64,000 nt of DNA from CAVZVZ01 sp963778895 (GCA_963778895.1 CAVZVZ010000008.1:1-64000), one strand, 5' to 3'. Counted from the stretch's first letter, positions 26,317-35,523 are shown. Notes: generated by a model from the sequence alone, not told the origin. Numbers and translations: made by a program.

Positions 26317-28700
26317 TTGGTCTCCAAGAATGTGGCCGTGCCCGACCCCGCGGAGGCGACGCTTCTCGACCAGCGCCCCTGGCGGCGCGTCGAGTCTGTG
26401 CTTCTCGCTGGAGCGCTCCTCGGGCTCGTGCTCGGAGGCGTGCTCCACCTCGTTGCCCTCGGCTCAGCCGGCGATGTCGTGTGGGCCGCAACCACGCTCA
26501 CGGGTGCCGTAGCCGCGCTGTGGTGGGTGATCGACGCAGCTCGCCAGCATCGCCTGGGTGTGGATGTGATCGCCGTGCTGGCGCTCGTTGGCGCGTTGCT
26601 CACCCAGGAGTACGTCGCCGGCGCCCTGATTACGGTGATGCTGGCCACCGGGCGCACGCTTGAAGCCCAGGCGGGCGATCGGGCGCGTCGGGAGCTTCGC
26701 GGTCTGCTCGAACGAGCCCCTCGTGTGGCTCACCGATACGCGGGCGATCAGCTCACCACACCTGCACTCGACGACGTGCAGCCGGGCGATCTGCTGATGG
26801 TGCTACCGGGCGAGGTCGTGCCAGTCGACGGCGCGCGTCGAGAGCTCGACCGCAGTGCTCGACGAGTCGGCGCTCACCGGCGAGCCGTTGCCCGTGGAAC
26901 GAGCGACGGGCGATCCGGTACGAAGTGGAGCGGTCAACGCGGCAGGACCGTTCGATCTTCGTTCGACCACGACCTCGGCCGACAGCACATACGCCGGGAT
27001 CGTTCGACTGGTCGCCGACGCCCGGGCCTCGAGTGCGCCCTTCGTGCGCTTGGCCGACCGGTACGCGGGGATCTTCGTCCTGCTGACCTTCGCGGTGGCG
27101 GCCCTCGCGTGGGCGCTCTCGGGCGACGCCGTGCGGGCTGTGGCAGTGCTAGTGGTTGCAACCCCGTGCCCATTGATCTTGGCCGCACCCGTCGCGATCG
27201 TGTCCGGGTTGTCGCGTGCGGCCAGCCGCGGCGTCATCATCAAAGGCGGTGCGGCCTTGGAGCAACTCGCTGACGCCCAGGTCCTGCTCCTCGACAAAAC
27301 GGGCACGCTCACCGAAGGCAGGCCCACCCTCGACGCCGTGGTGTCGTCAGGAACATTGTCCGACGACGAGACACTCCGGCTCGCGGCGTCGCTCGATCAG
27401 GTTTCGCCCCATGTGCTCGCCGCGGCGGTGGTCCGCGCGGCTCGTGAGCGTGATCTCGAGCTGGTCCTGCCGACCGACGTCGACGAGGTGCCTGGTCGAG
27501 GCGTGACCGGCAAGGTCGACGGACACGATGTGGCCGTGGGCAAGGCGAGCTGGCTACTACCGGGCACCGTTCCGGTGTGGGCGCGTTCCGTGCGTCGCCG
27601 TGCCGATCTGGACGGAGCGCTCACGGTCTTCGTCCGCGTGGACGGTGACACGGTCGGCGCACTCATTCTCGACGACCCGATCCGACCCGACGCAGGGCGC
27701 ACCATCCGGGAGCTTCATCGTGACGGCATCGCACGCGTCGTGATGGTCACGGGTGACCGGGCTGACGTCGCCGAGACGGTGGGCGCCGTGATCGGCGTCG
27801 ACGAGGTGCTCGCCGAGCGCACTCCTGCGGAGAAGGTCGACGCGGTGCGCGAAGCTCGTCGGTTCGGGACCACCATCATGGTCGGGGACGGAATAAACGA
27901 TGCGCCCGCTTTGGCCGTGGCCGATGTCGGGGTTGCCGTCGGAGCGCGTGGGAGCACGGCGTCCTCCGAGGCCGCCGACGTCGTCCTGACGGTTGATCGT
28001 CTCGATCGACTCGGAACGGCGATTGGGATCGCACGACGAGCGCGGCGCATCGCTTGGCAGAGTGTCGTCGCCGGCATGGGCCTTTCGTTGGTCGCTATGG
28101 GGTTCGCGGCCCTCGGGTTTCTCGAGCCGGCGCTCGGTGCGTTGGTGCAAGAAGTCATCGACCTGGCGGTCATAGTCAACGCACTGCGCGTTCTGCGTCC
28201 GCAGGAGAACGCCAGACGAGTCAGCGCCGCCGACGAGGCACTGGTGCAAAAGTTCAGTGGCGAACACCGGACTTTGCGGCCGGACCTCGAGCAGCTGCGA
28301 CGAGCGGCCGATCTGATCGGGTCGGTACCCGTTGACCGAGCGATCGGAGCTGCGCGCGAGGTTCAGGCCTTCCTCGTCGACGAACTCCTTCCTCATGAGG
28401 AGGCAGAGGACGCGATCTTGTATCCAGTGTTCGCGCGGCATGCTCGGCGGGAGGGATCCGACCGGCACGATGAGCCGAGCTCACGTCGAGATCGCGCACC
28501 TCGTGCGGCGCCTCGGGCGATTGCTCGACGAGATCGATCCGAACGAGCCCGACGACGATGACCTGATGGAGGTACGGCGAGTGCTCTATGGGCTGCACGC
28601 GATCCTCGAGCTCCATTTCGCGCAAGAGGACGAGGGCTACCTCTCCTTGGTCGAGGCCAACGAACCACCCCCAGAACCCGATCACCACCCAGCCGGCTGA
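26317..28700 (+). CDS. P1B-5-type metal-transporting ATPase with C-terminal hemerythrin-like domain, two frameshifts
   Basis: Heavy-metal P-type ATPase. It contains the actuator/TGE segment VLDESALTGEPLPVE, the TM metal motif TPCP (VVATPCPLILAAP, near 27165), phosphorylation motif DKTGTLTEG (27294-27320), and hinge VGDGINDAPALAVADVGVA. TPC in place of CPC marks the P1B-5 group, known to move Ni/Fe/Co. After the last membrane helices (to about 28180) comes a helical domain with His/Glu ligands typical of hemerythrin: GEHRTLRPD, LPHEEAEDAILYPVF, RAHVEIAHLVRRL and LHAILELHFAQEDEGYL. This is the published P1B-5 architecture. Frame changes near 26830 and 28455 split it; rejoining gives about 790 residues. 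Start codons TTG 26317, GTG 26332 or GTG 26338 are all possible. No N-terminal CxxC metal domain is seen. Confidence 0.85.
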
Positions 28701-28878
28701 CCGGTTGACCGGTTGGGGGTGCTGGCCGGAACTCGCGCTCACGCCACGTCGACGCAGAGCCGATGGAATGGGGTTCCTCATCGCACACGAACAGGTGCTC
28801 CGGGCTGGTCCGGCGCTCAGGCCGGCTTCGGCCCGGAGGGCCTGTGGTGGACGACACAGGGGCCCGCGTACCTTCGCC

Positions 28879-28899
28879 TACCTACTGGTCGGTAGGGTA
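28879..28899. promoter_or_regulatory. TetR-like operator upstream of fatty-acid desaturase
   Basis: The core CCTAC-N6-GTAGG (28881-28896) is flanked by TA and GTA, the kind of dyad bound by TetR-family repressors in actinobacteria. It lies 37 nt upstream of the desaturase ATG, where it could block transcription. The rest of the 235-bp gap 28701-28935 contains only a direct GACCGGTT repeat near 28700. Confidence 0.5.
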
Positions 28900-28935
28900 C
28901 GCTCGATCGATCGCCGCACGTTGACAAGGACCTGC

Positions 28936-30132
28936 ATGGATCACGCGTCGTCGTCTCTCCTCGACCCCCCGAACTCCGTCGATGAGGACACCTTTACCAC
29001 TCCCGAGCGCCACCGCGCCCGAGGCCGCCACGCCTACGAGCGGGCACCCGATGAACGCATCAACAAGTTGGCGTCCATACCGTTCTGGTTGATCCACGCC
29101 TTGGCCCTGTTGGGCCTGGTGCTGTTCGGTCTGTCGACCAAGACCGTCATCCTGTGCGTCGTGCTGTTCTTCGGCCGCATGTGGTTCATCACGGCCGGCT
29201 ACCACCGCTACTTCGCGCACCGCTCCTACAAGACCAGCCGTTGGTTCCAGTTCGTGCTGGCCTTCGGTGGCGCGACCGCCGCCCAGAAGGGACCGCTGTG
29301 GTGGGCCGGTCATCACCGCAACCATCATCGTGACTCCGACACCGAGCGCGACGTCCACTCACCGCTGCGCGGCTTCTGGTGGAGCCACGTGGGATGGATC
29401 CTGTGTGACAAGTACGACGAGATTCCCGTCGACCGCATCAAGGACTTTGCTCGCTATCCCGAGCTGCGATTCGTCGACAAGTACAACGGCTTCGCACCTT
29501 GGATCGTCGGCATCGCGTCCTACCTCGTCGCCGGTTGGGCCGGTCTCACCGTCGGTTTCTTCCTCTCGACGGTGCTGCTCTGGCACAACACCTTCTTCGT
29601 GAACTCGGTGGCGCACGTCTTCGGGCGCCGTCGCTACGCCACCGAGGACACCAGCCGCAACAACCCGCTGATCGCCATCACGACGATGGGCGAGGGTTGG
29701 CACAACAACCACCACTACTACCAAGCGTCGGCGCGGCAGGGTTTCTTCTGGTGGGAGATCGATCTCACCTTCTACGGCCTCAAGATCCTCAGCTGGATCC
29801 GCGTCGTGCGCGACTTGAAGGTGCCGAGCCAGGACGTCAAGTACAGCAACTGGATCAAAGAGGGCGCGTTCGACATCGGCATGTTCAAAGCCAACTGGGC
29901 CCGCGCCGCAGCCGCGGTGGCCAACACCGAGCCCTCGTTGGGCGAGCGGGTGCGCGAACGTCGAGCGCAAGCCGGTGAAGTGCTCACCCATCGCCGCGAA
30001 GAAGTCGCCGTTGCCGTGCAGACGAAGAAGCAGGCGCTCGAGACCTTTGTGTACGACTCGCTCGAGTCGGCCGAAGAACTGGCCAAGCTCAATCGGCCTC
30101 GCGGTCGCGACGTAGGTCTCGTCGACCCCTGA
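28936..30132 (+). CDS. Acyl-CoA desaturase (membrane fatty-acid desaturase, delta-9 type)
   Basis: A 398-residue integral membrane di-iron desaturase that introduces a double bond into fatty acyl-CoA. The three histidine boxes are intact: HRYFAH at 90-95, HHRNHH at 126-131 and HNNHH at 256-260. Hydrophobic pairs lie around residues 48-85 and 185-215. The C-terminal 80 residues are charged and coiled-coil-like (RERRAQAGEVLTHRREEVAVAVQTKKQ), an unusual tail for the family. ATG 28936 follows an AAGGA ribosome site. A TetR-like operator upstream suggests control by acyl-CoA or fatty-acid status. Electron donors are not encoded nearby. Confidence 0.9.
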   Translation: MDHASSSLLDPPNSVDEDTFTTPERHRARGRHAYERAPDERINKLASIPFWLIHALALLGLVLFGLSTKTVILCVVLFFGRMWFITAGYHRYFAHRSYKTSRWFQFVLAFGGATAAQKGPLWWAGHHRNHHRDSDTERDVHSPLRGFWWSHVGWILCDKYDEIPVDRIKDFARYPELRFVDKYNGFAPWIVGIASYLVAGWAGLTVGFFLSTVLLWHNTFFVNSVAHVFGRRRYATEDTSRNNPLIAITTMGEGWHNNHHYYQASARQGFFWWEIDLTFYGLKILSWIRVVRDLKVPSQDVKYSNWIKEGAFDIGMFKANWARAAAAVANTEPSLGERVRERRAQAGEVLTHRREEVAVAVQTKKQALETFVYDSLESAEELAKLNRPRGRDVGLVDP

Positions 30133-30149
30133 TCGGGTAGGCAATCGGC

Positions 30150-30758
30150 GTGGCCACATCTACGTCCGCGACCGGCCTCTCGAACGTGGCGCGTTCCGCT
30201 CAAGGCGGCTACGACCGCGCCATCGATGTGCTCGAGCGGCTCGTGCCATTGGCTCGGCGGCTGGAGCGTGCGGTTCGTTTCTACGGGTTCGCGGTCGGCG
30301 TGGCGGCCCTGGTGATCGTGGCGACCGTGGTGGCGGTCGACCTTCCGGGCACCTATTGGACTTGGGGCCTGGTCATCGTGCTGCTCGGCTTCTTGCTGGT
30401 TGCACCCGTGATCATCCTGATCTTCTCGTCGATGCTGCGGGAGGCCCTCGATCTGCCGTCGCAGTTCCGGGCTTTGCCCATCGTGGCGCCGGCCCGAGCT
30501 CGCGAGCTGGCGAACCTGGTCCGAGAAGCGCACGCCAACGGCGCGCACGAACGAGCGGGCTCCATAGTCCGTGACAGTTGGCGCGCCGGTCGGTTGCTGA
30601 ACGCGCTCCGGCGCGAGGTTCCCGGCCTGTCGGTGGTTCTGTCGATGGCTCGGATCCCGTTCATCATCATGGTGCTCGTCGCCATGATGGTCGGCGTCTT
30701 CGAGCTCTTCTTGGCTCCGTTCCTCGTCGTATTGGCTGTGGTAGCAACGCTCGTGTGA
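30150..30758 (+). CDS. Hypothetical membrane protein
   Basis: A 202-residue protein starting with GTG 17 bp after the desaturase gene, so probably co-transcribed. It has hydrophobic segments at about 50-66 (VAALVIVATVVAV), 73-95 (LVIVLLGFLLVAPVIILIF) and 170-202 (IPFIIMVLVAMMVGVFELFLAPFLVVLAVV), and a soluble helical stretch between. I do not recognise the family. Its location suggests a role linked to membrane lipid, but that is only an inference. Confidence 0.7.
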   Translation: MATSTSATGLSNVARSAQGGYDRAIDVLERLVPLARRLERAVRFYGFAVGVAALVIVATVVAVDLPGTYWTWGLVIVLLGFLLVAPVIILIFSSMLREALDLPSQFRALPIVAPARARELANLVREAHANGAHERAGSIVRDSWRAGRLLNALRREVPGLSVVLSMARIPFIIMVLVAMMVGVFELFLAPFLVVLAVVATLV

Positions 30759-30759
30759 C

Positions 30760-30897
30760 GTGGGGTGGGCGGCCGCCGCCCGCCTGCAGGCGCCCCGCCA
30801 CGCTGAACCGCGGGCTTGGCCCGCGCTGCGCCACATGCTCGACGAGATCGCGTCCGCGCACGAACAGGTGGCGCGGGAGGCCGGTCTACAGGTGTGA
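30760..30897 (+). CDS. Possible 45-residue ORF after membrane protein gene
   Basis: GTG 30760 lies 2 nt after the previous stop and opens a frame ending in TGA 30895-30897. It has an amphipathic helical C-terminus (LRHMLDEIASAHEQVAREAG). A GC-rich stem CGCGGGC-TTG-GCCCGCG (30809-30825) sits inside it, so the stretch could equally be a transcription-termination hairpin without a T tract. No homologous family is recognised. Confidence 0.25.
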   Translation: MGWAAAARLQAPRHAEPRAWPALRHMLDEIASAHEQVAREAGLQV

Positions 30898-30902
30898 CGG
30901 GC

Positions 30903-31901
30903 TCACGCGTCGCCAGGCTCGAGGGCGCCGACAGCACGGAGCTTGTCGATGTGGTGGAGCGCGTTGATCAAGCGCACCGTGCCGGAGCTCGAACGCATCA
31001 CGAGCGACTGCGTCGACACGCTCGCCGAGGCGTAGTGCACACCTTTCAGCAGCTCGCCGTCGGTGATGCCGGTTGCGGCGAAGAAGCAGTTGTCACCGGC
31101 GACGAGGATGTCGGTGGTGAGCACCTTGTCGAGGTCGTAGCCGAGCGCGAGCGCCGCGTTGCGTTCCGCCTCGTCGCGCGGCCACAAACGGCCCTGCATC
31201 TCGCCCCCCATGCACTTGAGCGCCGCGGCGGCGATGACGCCCTCGGGCGTGCCACCGATACCGAAGAGAATGTCGGCGCCGGAGTCAGGCCAGGCCGTCG
31301 AGATCGCCCCGGCGACGTCCCCGTCGGGGATCAGGCGGATGCGCGCACCGGCTTCGCGGACTTCAGCCACGAGATCGTCATGTCGTTCCCGTTCGAGGAT
31401 CACGACCGTGACCTCGTGGACCGACTGACCAGTCGCCTTGGCCACGGCCCGGAGATTCTCGGTCACCGATTGGGTGATGTCGATCGAACCCTTGGCCTTC
31501 GGGCCGACCGCGATCTTCTCCATGTACACACAGGGACCGGGGTTGAACATCGTGCCGGTCTCCGACAGCGCGATGACGGCGAGCGCGTTGCCTCGGCCCT
31601 GCGCCGTGAGCGTCGTGCCGTCGATGGGATCCACCGCGATGTCGACTTGCGGGGGCGAGCCATCACCGATGCGCTCGCCATTGAAGAGCATGGGGGCTTC
31701 GTCCTTCTCGCCCTCGCCGATGACGACCACACCGTCCATGGGCACGCTGCCGAGCACGTGCCGCATGGCGTCGACCGCTGCCCCGTCCGCCAGTTCCTTG
31801 TCGCCTCGACCCATCCACCGAGACGCCGCCAACGCGGCTGCTTCGGTGACGCGAACCAATTCAAGAGCGATGTTCCGATCCGGGGCGACGTGCTCAACCA
31901 T
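30903..31901 (-). CDS. glpX: Class II fructose-1,6-bisphosphatase
   Basis: Hydrolyses fructose 1,6-bisphosphate to fructose 6-phosphate in gluconeogenesis; 332 residues, the normal GlpX size. Signature blocks are ASRWMGRGDKELADGAAVDAM, VIGEGEKDEAPMLFNGE, the metal/phosphate motif DIAVDPIDGTT, and IGGTPEGVIAAAALKCMGGEMQGRLWPRDE. Actinobacteria generally rely on this class as their main FBPase. Start ATG 31901 is preceded on the minus strand by TAGGGT (31910-31915) with an 8-nt spacer. It stands alone, convergent with the desaturase group. Confidence 0.95.
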   Translation of the reverse strand: MVEHVAPDRNIALELVRVTEAAALAASRWMGRGDKELADGAAVDAMRHVLGSVPMDGVVVIGEGEKDEAPMLFNGERIGDGSPPQVDIAVDPIDGTTLTAQGRGNALAVIALSETGTMFNPGPCVYMEKIAVGPKAKGSIDITQSVTENLRAVAKATGQSVHEVTVVILERERHDDLVAEVREAGARIRLIPDGDVAGAISTAWPDSGADILFGIGGTPEGVIAAAALKCMGGEMQGRLWPRDEAERNAALALGYDLDKVLTTDILVAGDNCFFAATGITDGELLKGVHYASASVSTQSLVMRSSSGTVRLINALHHIDKLRAVGALEPGDA

Positions 31902-31909
31902 GGCAGGGG

Positions 31910-31915
31910 ACCCTA
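31910..31915 (-). promoter_or_regulatory. -10 box (TAGGGT) for glpX
   Basis: TAGGGT on the minus strand ends 8 nt before ATG 31901, giving a near-leaderless transcript. Confidence 0.45.
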
Positions 31916-31959
31916 GCGGCAGGCGGCAGAACGCTCAGATTCCAGCGTTTCGCGGTCAC

Positions 31960-32961
31960 TCAGCTGTAGAAGCCGGGACACAGCGACGAGGTATCACAGA
32001 TGGTCAGGAACCAGGCGCGAACGAAGTTGACGAGCACCGCCGGCGGCATCTCCGCCGGCGTCGGCAGCCGCGAGTTGAGACCGAGTGAGAGATCCGGTTG
32101 ACCTTGGGTGTGCCACGTCCAGGGCCACGGGCTGTTCGAGGACGAGTCCTGGCTGATGTAGGCGAGGTCAGCGACCTTGTCGCCGGTGTAGTCGGCAGCG
32201 ACGGGGTATTGCGGTCCGTTCGTTGGGTCGACCACGCCATAGGTGGCAATGTCACCGAGGCCCTCGACCGTCCACACGCCTGTCAGGAGATCGAACGTCG
32301 CCGGGTCTTGCGTGCCATCGCCGTCGAAGTCGGCGACGACGGGAACATCGCCATGGCCGCCGAGTTGCAGCGTCGAGCCGTCCGCGAGGAACTGCCATAC
32401 GCCGCTGGCCAGGTTGTACACAGCAAGGTCGGCGCGCTTGTCGCCGTCGTAGTCGGCGGGTAGAGGTAGGTCGCCGTGCAGAAAGGCATTGCACCCCGCC
32501 TGCGCAGGCAATGGCGTGCAGTAGGAAGAAGGCCCGGGAGTGCCGAAGACCACTGGATCGCGGCCACGTATGTACCAGGTGCCGGTGGTTCGACTCCACC
32601 ACGCGGGATCGGTCTTGCCGTCACCGTCGTAGTCCGCCGGCACCGGTAGGCCCTGGCCCGCCGCACCCTCCGGAAACGGGAAGTCGATCGTGCCGGCCGA
32701 TCCGGCCGTGAACCAACTCGTGCCGTCGGTGCTCGCCGGTTCCCAGTTGGCGCTGCCGTCGTAGTTGCCCGGCACGACCGCCTGGTTCGCGTTCGGTGAC
32801 GTCCAAATGGGGTTGGGCTTGCCTTCCTGGTGCCAGACCCCGTCGGCGGTGACCCAGATCCGGTCGGCCTTGTCATCGCCGTTGAAGTCGAAGGCCGAGT
32901 AGCAACCCGAGGCCAGCACGGCCACGACCGCAACCACGCCCATCATCACCCGCTTGGTCAT
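31960..32961 (-). CDS. FG-GAP/VCBS-like repeat lipoprotein
   Basis: A 333-residue exported lipoprotein with signal MTKRVMMGVVAVVAVLASGC (lipobox LASGC). The mature part is built from Asp-rich repeats of the FG-GAP/VCBS type. Calcium-loop motifs recur as DFNGDDKADRIW, DYDGDGKTDPAWW, DYDGDKRADLAVY, DFDGDGTQDPATF and DYTGDKVADLAYI, each followed by a W-containing strand. This predicts a beta-propeller on the cell surface for binding or adhesion; its ligand is unknown. A ribosome-like GGGAG lies upstream of the ATG. Confidence 0.8.
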   Translation of the reverse strand: MTKRVMMGVVAVVAVLASGCYSAFDFNGDDKADRIWVTADGVWHQEGKPNPIWTSPNANQAVVPGNYDGSANWEPASTDGTSWFTAGSAGTIDFPFPEGAAGQGLPVPADYDGDGKTDPAWWSRTTGTWYIRGRDPVVFGTPGPSSYCTPLPAQAGCNAFLHGDLPLPADYDGDKRADLAVYNLASGVWQFLADGSTLQLGGHGDVPVVADFDGDGTQDPATFDLLTGVWTVEGLGDIATYGVVDPTNGPQYPVAADYTGDKVADLAYISQDSSSNSPWPWTWHTQGQPDLSLGLNSRLPTPAEMPPAVLVNFVRAWFLTICDTSSLCPGFYS

Positions 32962-33042
32962 CCCGCTCGTTTCTCCCGCTGCTCCACGATCGCTCCGGGG
33001 ACGATCGGCACCGATCGTCGAGACCTTGAGATACTACGAGTC

Positions 33043-34686
33043 ATGGCCCGACCCGAATGGCAGGACGCGTACCGCGAGTCGCCTACCCGTGACGTCGATT
33101 TCGAGACGATGTCGGGAGTCCCTCTCCATCCGGTCTACGGCCCCGATGCCGAGCCCGACGACGCCATCGGGTGGCCGGGCCAGTTCCCGTACACGCGGGG
33201 GCCATATGCGTCGATGTACCGCTCGAAGCTGTGGACGATGCGGATGTTTGCCGGCTTCGGGACCGCAGAGGACACCAACCGCCGGTTCCTCGACCTGCTC
33301 GCCGCCGGCAGCACGGGACTGTCCACCGCGTTCGACCTGCCGACGCTCATGGGGCGCGACTCCGACGATCCCTTGAGCGAGGGCGAGGTCGGCAAGTGTG
33401 GCGTCGCCGTCGACACCTTGGCCGACATGGAGGACCTGTTCGCCGGCGTCGACCTCGGTGAGGTCACCACGTCGATGACGATCAACTCGCCCGCGGCCGT
33501 GATCTTCGCCATGTACATCGCCACGGCCGAGAAGAGCGGCGTCGAGCGCGCCCGGCTGGGCGGCACGCTACAGAACGACATCCTGAAGGAGTACCAAGCT
33601 CAGAAGGAGTTCGTGTTCCCACCCCGGCCCTCGATGCGGCTGGTACGCGACACCGTGGCGTTCTGCGCGGCCGAGATGCCGCGCTGGCATCCGATCTCGA
33701 TCTCCGGATACCACATTCGCGAGGCAGGCTCGACCGCGGCACAGGAACTGGCGTTCACGTTGGCCAACGGCTTCGCGTACGTCGAGTTGGCGCAAGACGC
33801 TGGACTCGAGGTCGATGCGTTCGCGCCTCGGCTCAGCTTCTTCTTCAACGCCCACATCGACTTCTTCGAGGAGATCGCCAAGTACCGGGCGGCTCGACGC
33901 ATCTGGGCCACGTGGATGCGCGATCGCTACGGCGCGGTCGATTCGCGCTCGACGACCCTTCGCTTCCATACCCAAACGGCCGGAGTTTCGCTGACCGCGC
34001 AACAACCCGACGTCAACATCGCGCGAACCGCGATCGAGGCGCTGGCCGGTGTGCTCGGCGGAACGCAGAGCTTGCACACCAACTCGATGGACGAAGCGCT
34101 GGCGTTGCCGAGTGACAAGGCGGCTCGCATCGCGTTGCGCACGCAACAGATGCTCGCCCACGAGACCGGCGTCACGAACGTTGCGGATCCGCTCGGTGGA
34201 TCCTGGTTCGTCGAATCACTGACGGATGACATCGAGCGACGCGCCGTGGAGATCTTCGATCACTTGCTCGAGATGGGTGACGGCTCGATCCTGCAAGGGG
34301 TGTACGCCGGGATCGACGAAGGCTGGTTCCAGGGTGAGATCGCCGACGCGGCCTACGACTTCGAGAAGAAGGTCAATGCGCACCGCCGGTTGATCGTCGG
34401 GGTGAACGCGTTCACGGAAGGCAACGATGACGACGAGCTCGACATCTTGCGTATCACGGCCGAGCACGAGCAGGCGCAGATCAAGCGCATGCAGGCGGTC
34501 AAGGCCGACCGCAGCGACGAAGCCGTCGCGGCCGCGCTCACTCGGCTGGGCGACGAGGCCGTCGACCCCGGGACGAACCTGATGCCGACGTTGATCGACG
34601 CCGTGCGCGCCTACGCGACCGAGGGAGAGATCATGGGCACCCTGGCTGGCGTCTTCGGTCGGTACGTGGAGACGCCGCGGTTGTAA
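33043..34686 (+). CDS. B12-dependent acyl-CoA mutase large subunit (methylmalonyl-CoA mutase-like), no B12-binding domain
   Basis: A 547-residue TIM-barrel subunit of a methylmalonyl-CoA-mutase-family enzyme that rearranges acyl-CoA carbon skeletons by radical chemistry. Conserved blocks are RGPYASMYRSKLWTMRMFAGFGTAEDTN, STAFDLPTLMGRDSDDP, SMTINSPAAVIFAMY, GTLQNDILKEYQAQKEFVFPP, ISISGYHIREAGSTAAQE, FHTQTAGVSLTAQQP and LHTNSMDEALALPS. The C-terminal cobalamin domain (DxHxxG) of fused mutases is absent, so a separate small subunit must exist outside the window. The side-chain variant MYRSKLWT differs from typical methylmalonyl-CoA mutase (MYTFRPWT), so another substrate is possible. GATACT (33030-33035) 7 nt before the ATG suggests leaderless expression. 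meaB lies 7 kb downstream. Confidence 0.85.
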   Translation: MARPEWQDAYRESPTRDVDFETMSGVPLHPVYGPDAEPDDAIGWPGQFPYTRGPYASMYRSKLWTMRMFAGFGTAEDTNRRFLDLLAAGSTGLSTAFDLPTLMGRDSDDPLSEGEVGKCGVAVDTLADMEDLFAGVDLGEVTTSMTINSPAAVIFAMYIATAEKSGVERARLGGTLQNDILKEYQAQKEFVFPPRPSMRLVRDTVAFCAAEMPRWHPISISGYHIREAGSTAAQELAFTLANGFAYVELAQDAGLEVDAFAPRLSFFFNAHIDFFEEIAKYRAARRIWATWMRDRYGAVDSRSTTLRFHTQTAGVSLTAQQPDVNIARTAIEALAGVLGGTQSLHTNSMDEALALPSDKAARIALRTQQMLAHETGVTNVADPLGGSWFVESLTDDIERRAVEIFDHLLEMGDGSILQGVYAGIDEGWFQGEIADAAYDFEKKVNAHRRLIVGVNAFTEGNDDDELDILRITAEHEQAQIKRMQAVKADRSDEAVAAALTRLGDEAVDPGTNLMPTLIDAVRAYATEGEIMGTLAGVFGRYVETPRL

Positions 34687-34709
34687 CCCTGTTGAATCCC
34701 CGCGGCCAC

Positions 34710-34715
34710 TAAGTT
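34710..34715 (+). promoter_or_regulatory. -10 box (TAAGTT), leaderless start of duplicated-domain protein
   Basis: TAAGTT ends exactly 6 nt before the GTG at 34722. Confidence 0.55.
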
Positions 34716-34721
34716 GCTCGG

Positions 34722-35462
34722 GTGTCCATAACCAGCGGACAGGATGACGAACCCGAAGGCGCGGACAACGACGCCTCCGGCTACGTGGTGTACGAGCTCA
34801 ACGAGTGGTCGCGCGAGTCGCGGGAGATGGTGCAGCAGCTGCTCGAGGCCGAGGACGTGGCCTACGTGTGGGAGAGCACCAACCTCGTCGTCCCCGCGCC
34901 CTTCGAGGAACGGGCCGACGAGGTCATCGAACAGGTCGAGGTCACCGCGGCACCCCCACTCGACGCCGATGCCGAGAAGGTGCTGTACGACCTCGGTGAG
35001 TGGACCGACGAGGAGGTGGCCCGGCTCGTCGACGCGTTGGTCGACGCCGAGATCGGCTACGAGTTCGACGTCGAAGCCAATCTGGTGGTCGTGGCGGACG
35101 ACGAACCGCGCGTCGACGGCCTGTTCGACACGCTCGAGGCCGCCGGCGATGCCGACGATGAAGACGATGATGACGAGGCGATCGAGAGACGTCCCGCGTC
35201 GGACGTTTTGTCCGATCTCTTCGTGGCCGCCGACCGGCTCAGTCACCACGCTCGCGATCACGAAGGGGTGCTCGGCTTCGTCAAGGCCGCTGCCGATCTC
35301 GACATCCTTCGGCTGCCGTTCGGCTTCGAGCCGGAGGTCTGGAAGCGGATCGTGGAGGACACCGATCGCTTGCGGGCTGCGCTCGAGGGCGACGAGGTCG
35401 GCGACGACGAGATCGAAGAGCAAGCAGCCGAGTACCGCACGCTGCTCCGTCAGTACGTCTGA
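34722..35462 (+). CDS. Acidic protein with internally duplicated ~50-residue domain, unknown function
   Basis: A 246-residue, strongly acidic cytosolic protein. Residues about 20-73 and 85-137 repeat the same pattern: (V/L)-Y-(E/D)-L-x-E-W-(S/T)-x-E, a helix ending L-x-(A/D)-A-E-x-x-Y-x-(W/F), then NLVV and an E-R/P-x-x-(D/E)-x-(V/L)-(I/F) helix. The repeat resembles the alpha-beta putative-signal-transducing DUF2007 layout, but I cannot confirm the family. A D/E-only linker (DADDEDDDDEAIE) joins to a helical C-terminal domain (SDVLSDLFVAADRLSHHARDHEGVLGFVKAA). Start GTG 34722 has an ideal leaderless -10 box. Confidence 0.75.
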   Translation: MSITSGQDDEPEGADNDASGYVVYELNEWSRESREMVQQLLEAEDVAYVWESTNLVVPAPFEERADEVIEQVEVTAAPPLDADAEKVLYDLGEWTDEEVARLVDALVDAEIGYEFDVEANLVVVADDEPRVDGLFDTLEAAGDADDEDDDDEAIERRPASDVLSDLFVAADRLSHHARDHEGVLGFVKAAADLDILRLPFGFEPEVWKRIVEDTDRLRAALEGDEVGDDEIEEQAAEYRTLLRQYV

Positions 35463-35511
35463 CGGGTTATAGGGCCGCCCGCACCCGCCGCACGTTCCGG
35501 CGATGGCCGGT

Positions 35512-35517
35512 TAGCGT
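35512..35517 (+). promoter_or_regulatory. -10 box (TAGCGT), leaderless start of J-domain protein
   Basis: TAGCGT ends exactly 6 nt before the ATG at 35524. Confidence 0.55.
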
Positions 35518-35523
35518 GCAGGG

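Noticed and set aside
30809..30825. CGCGGGC-TTG-GCCCGCG stem as a terminator
   Set aside because: A short stem without a following T-run, inside a possible small ORF; too weak to list separately.
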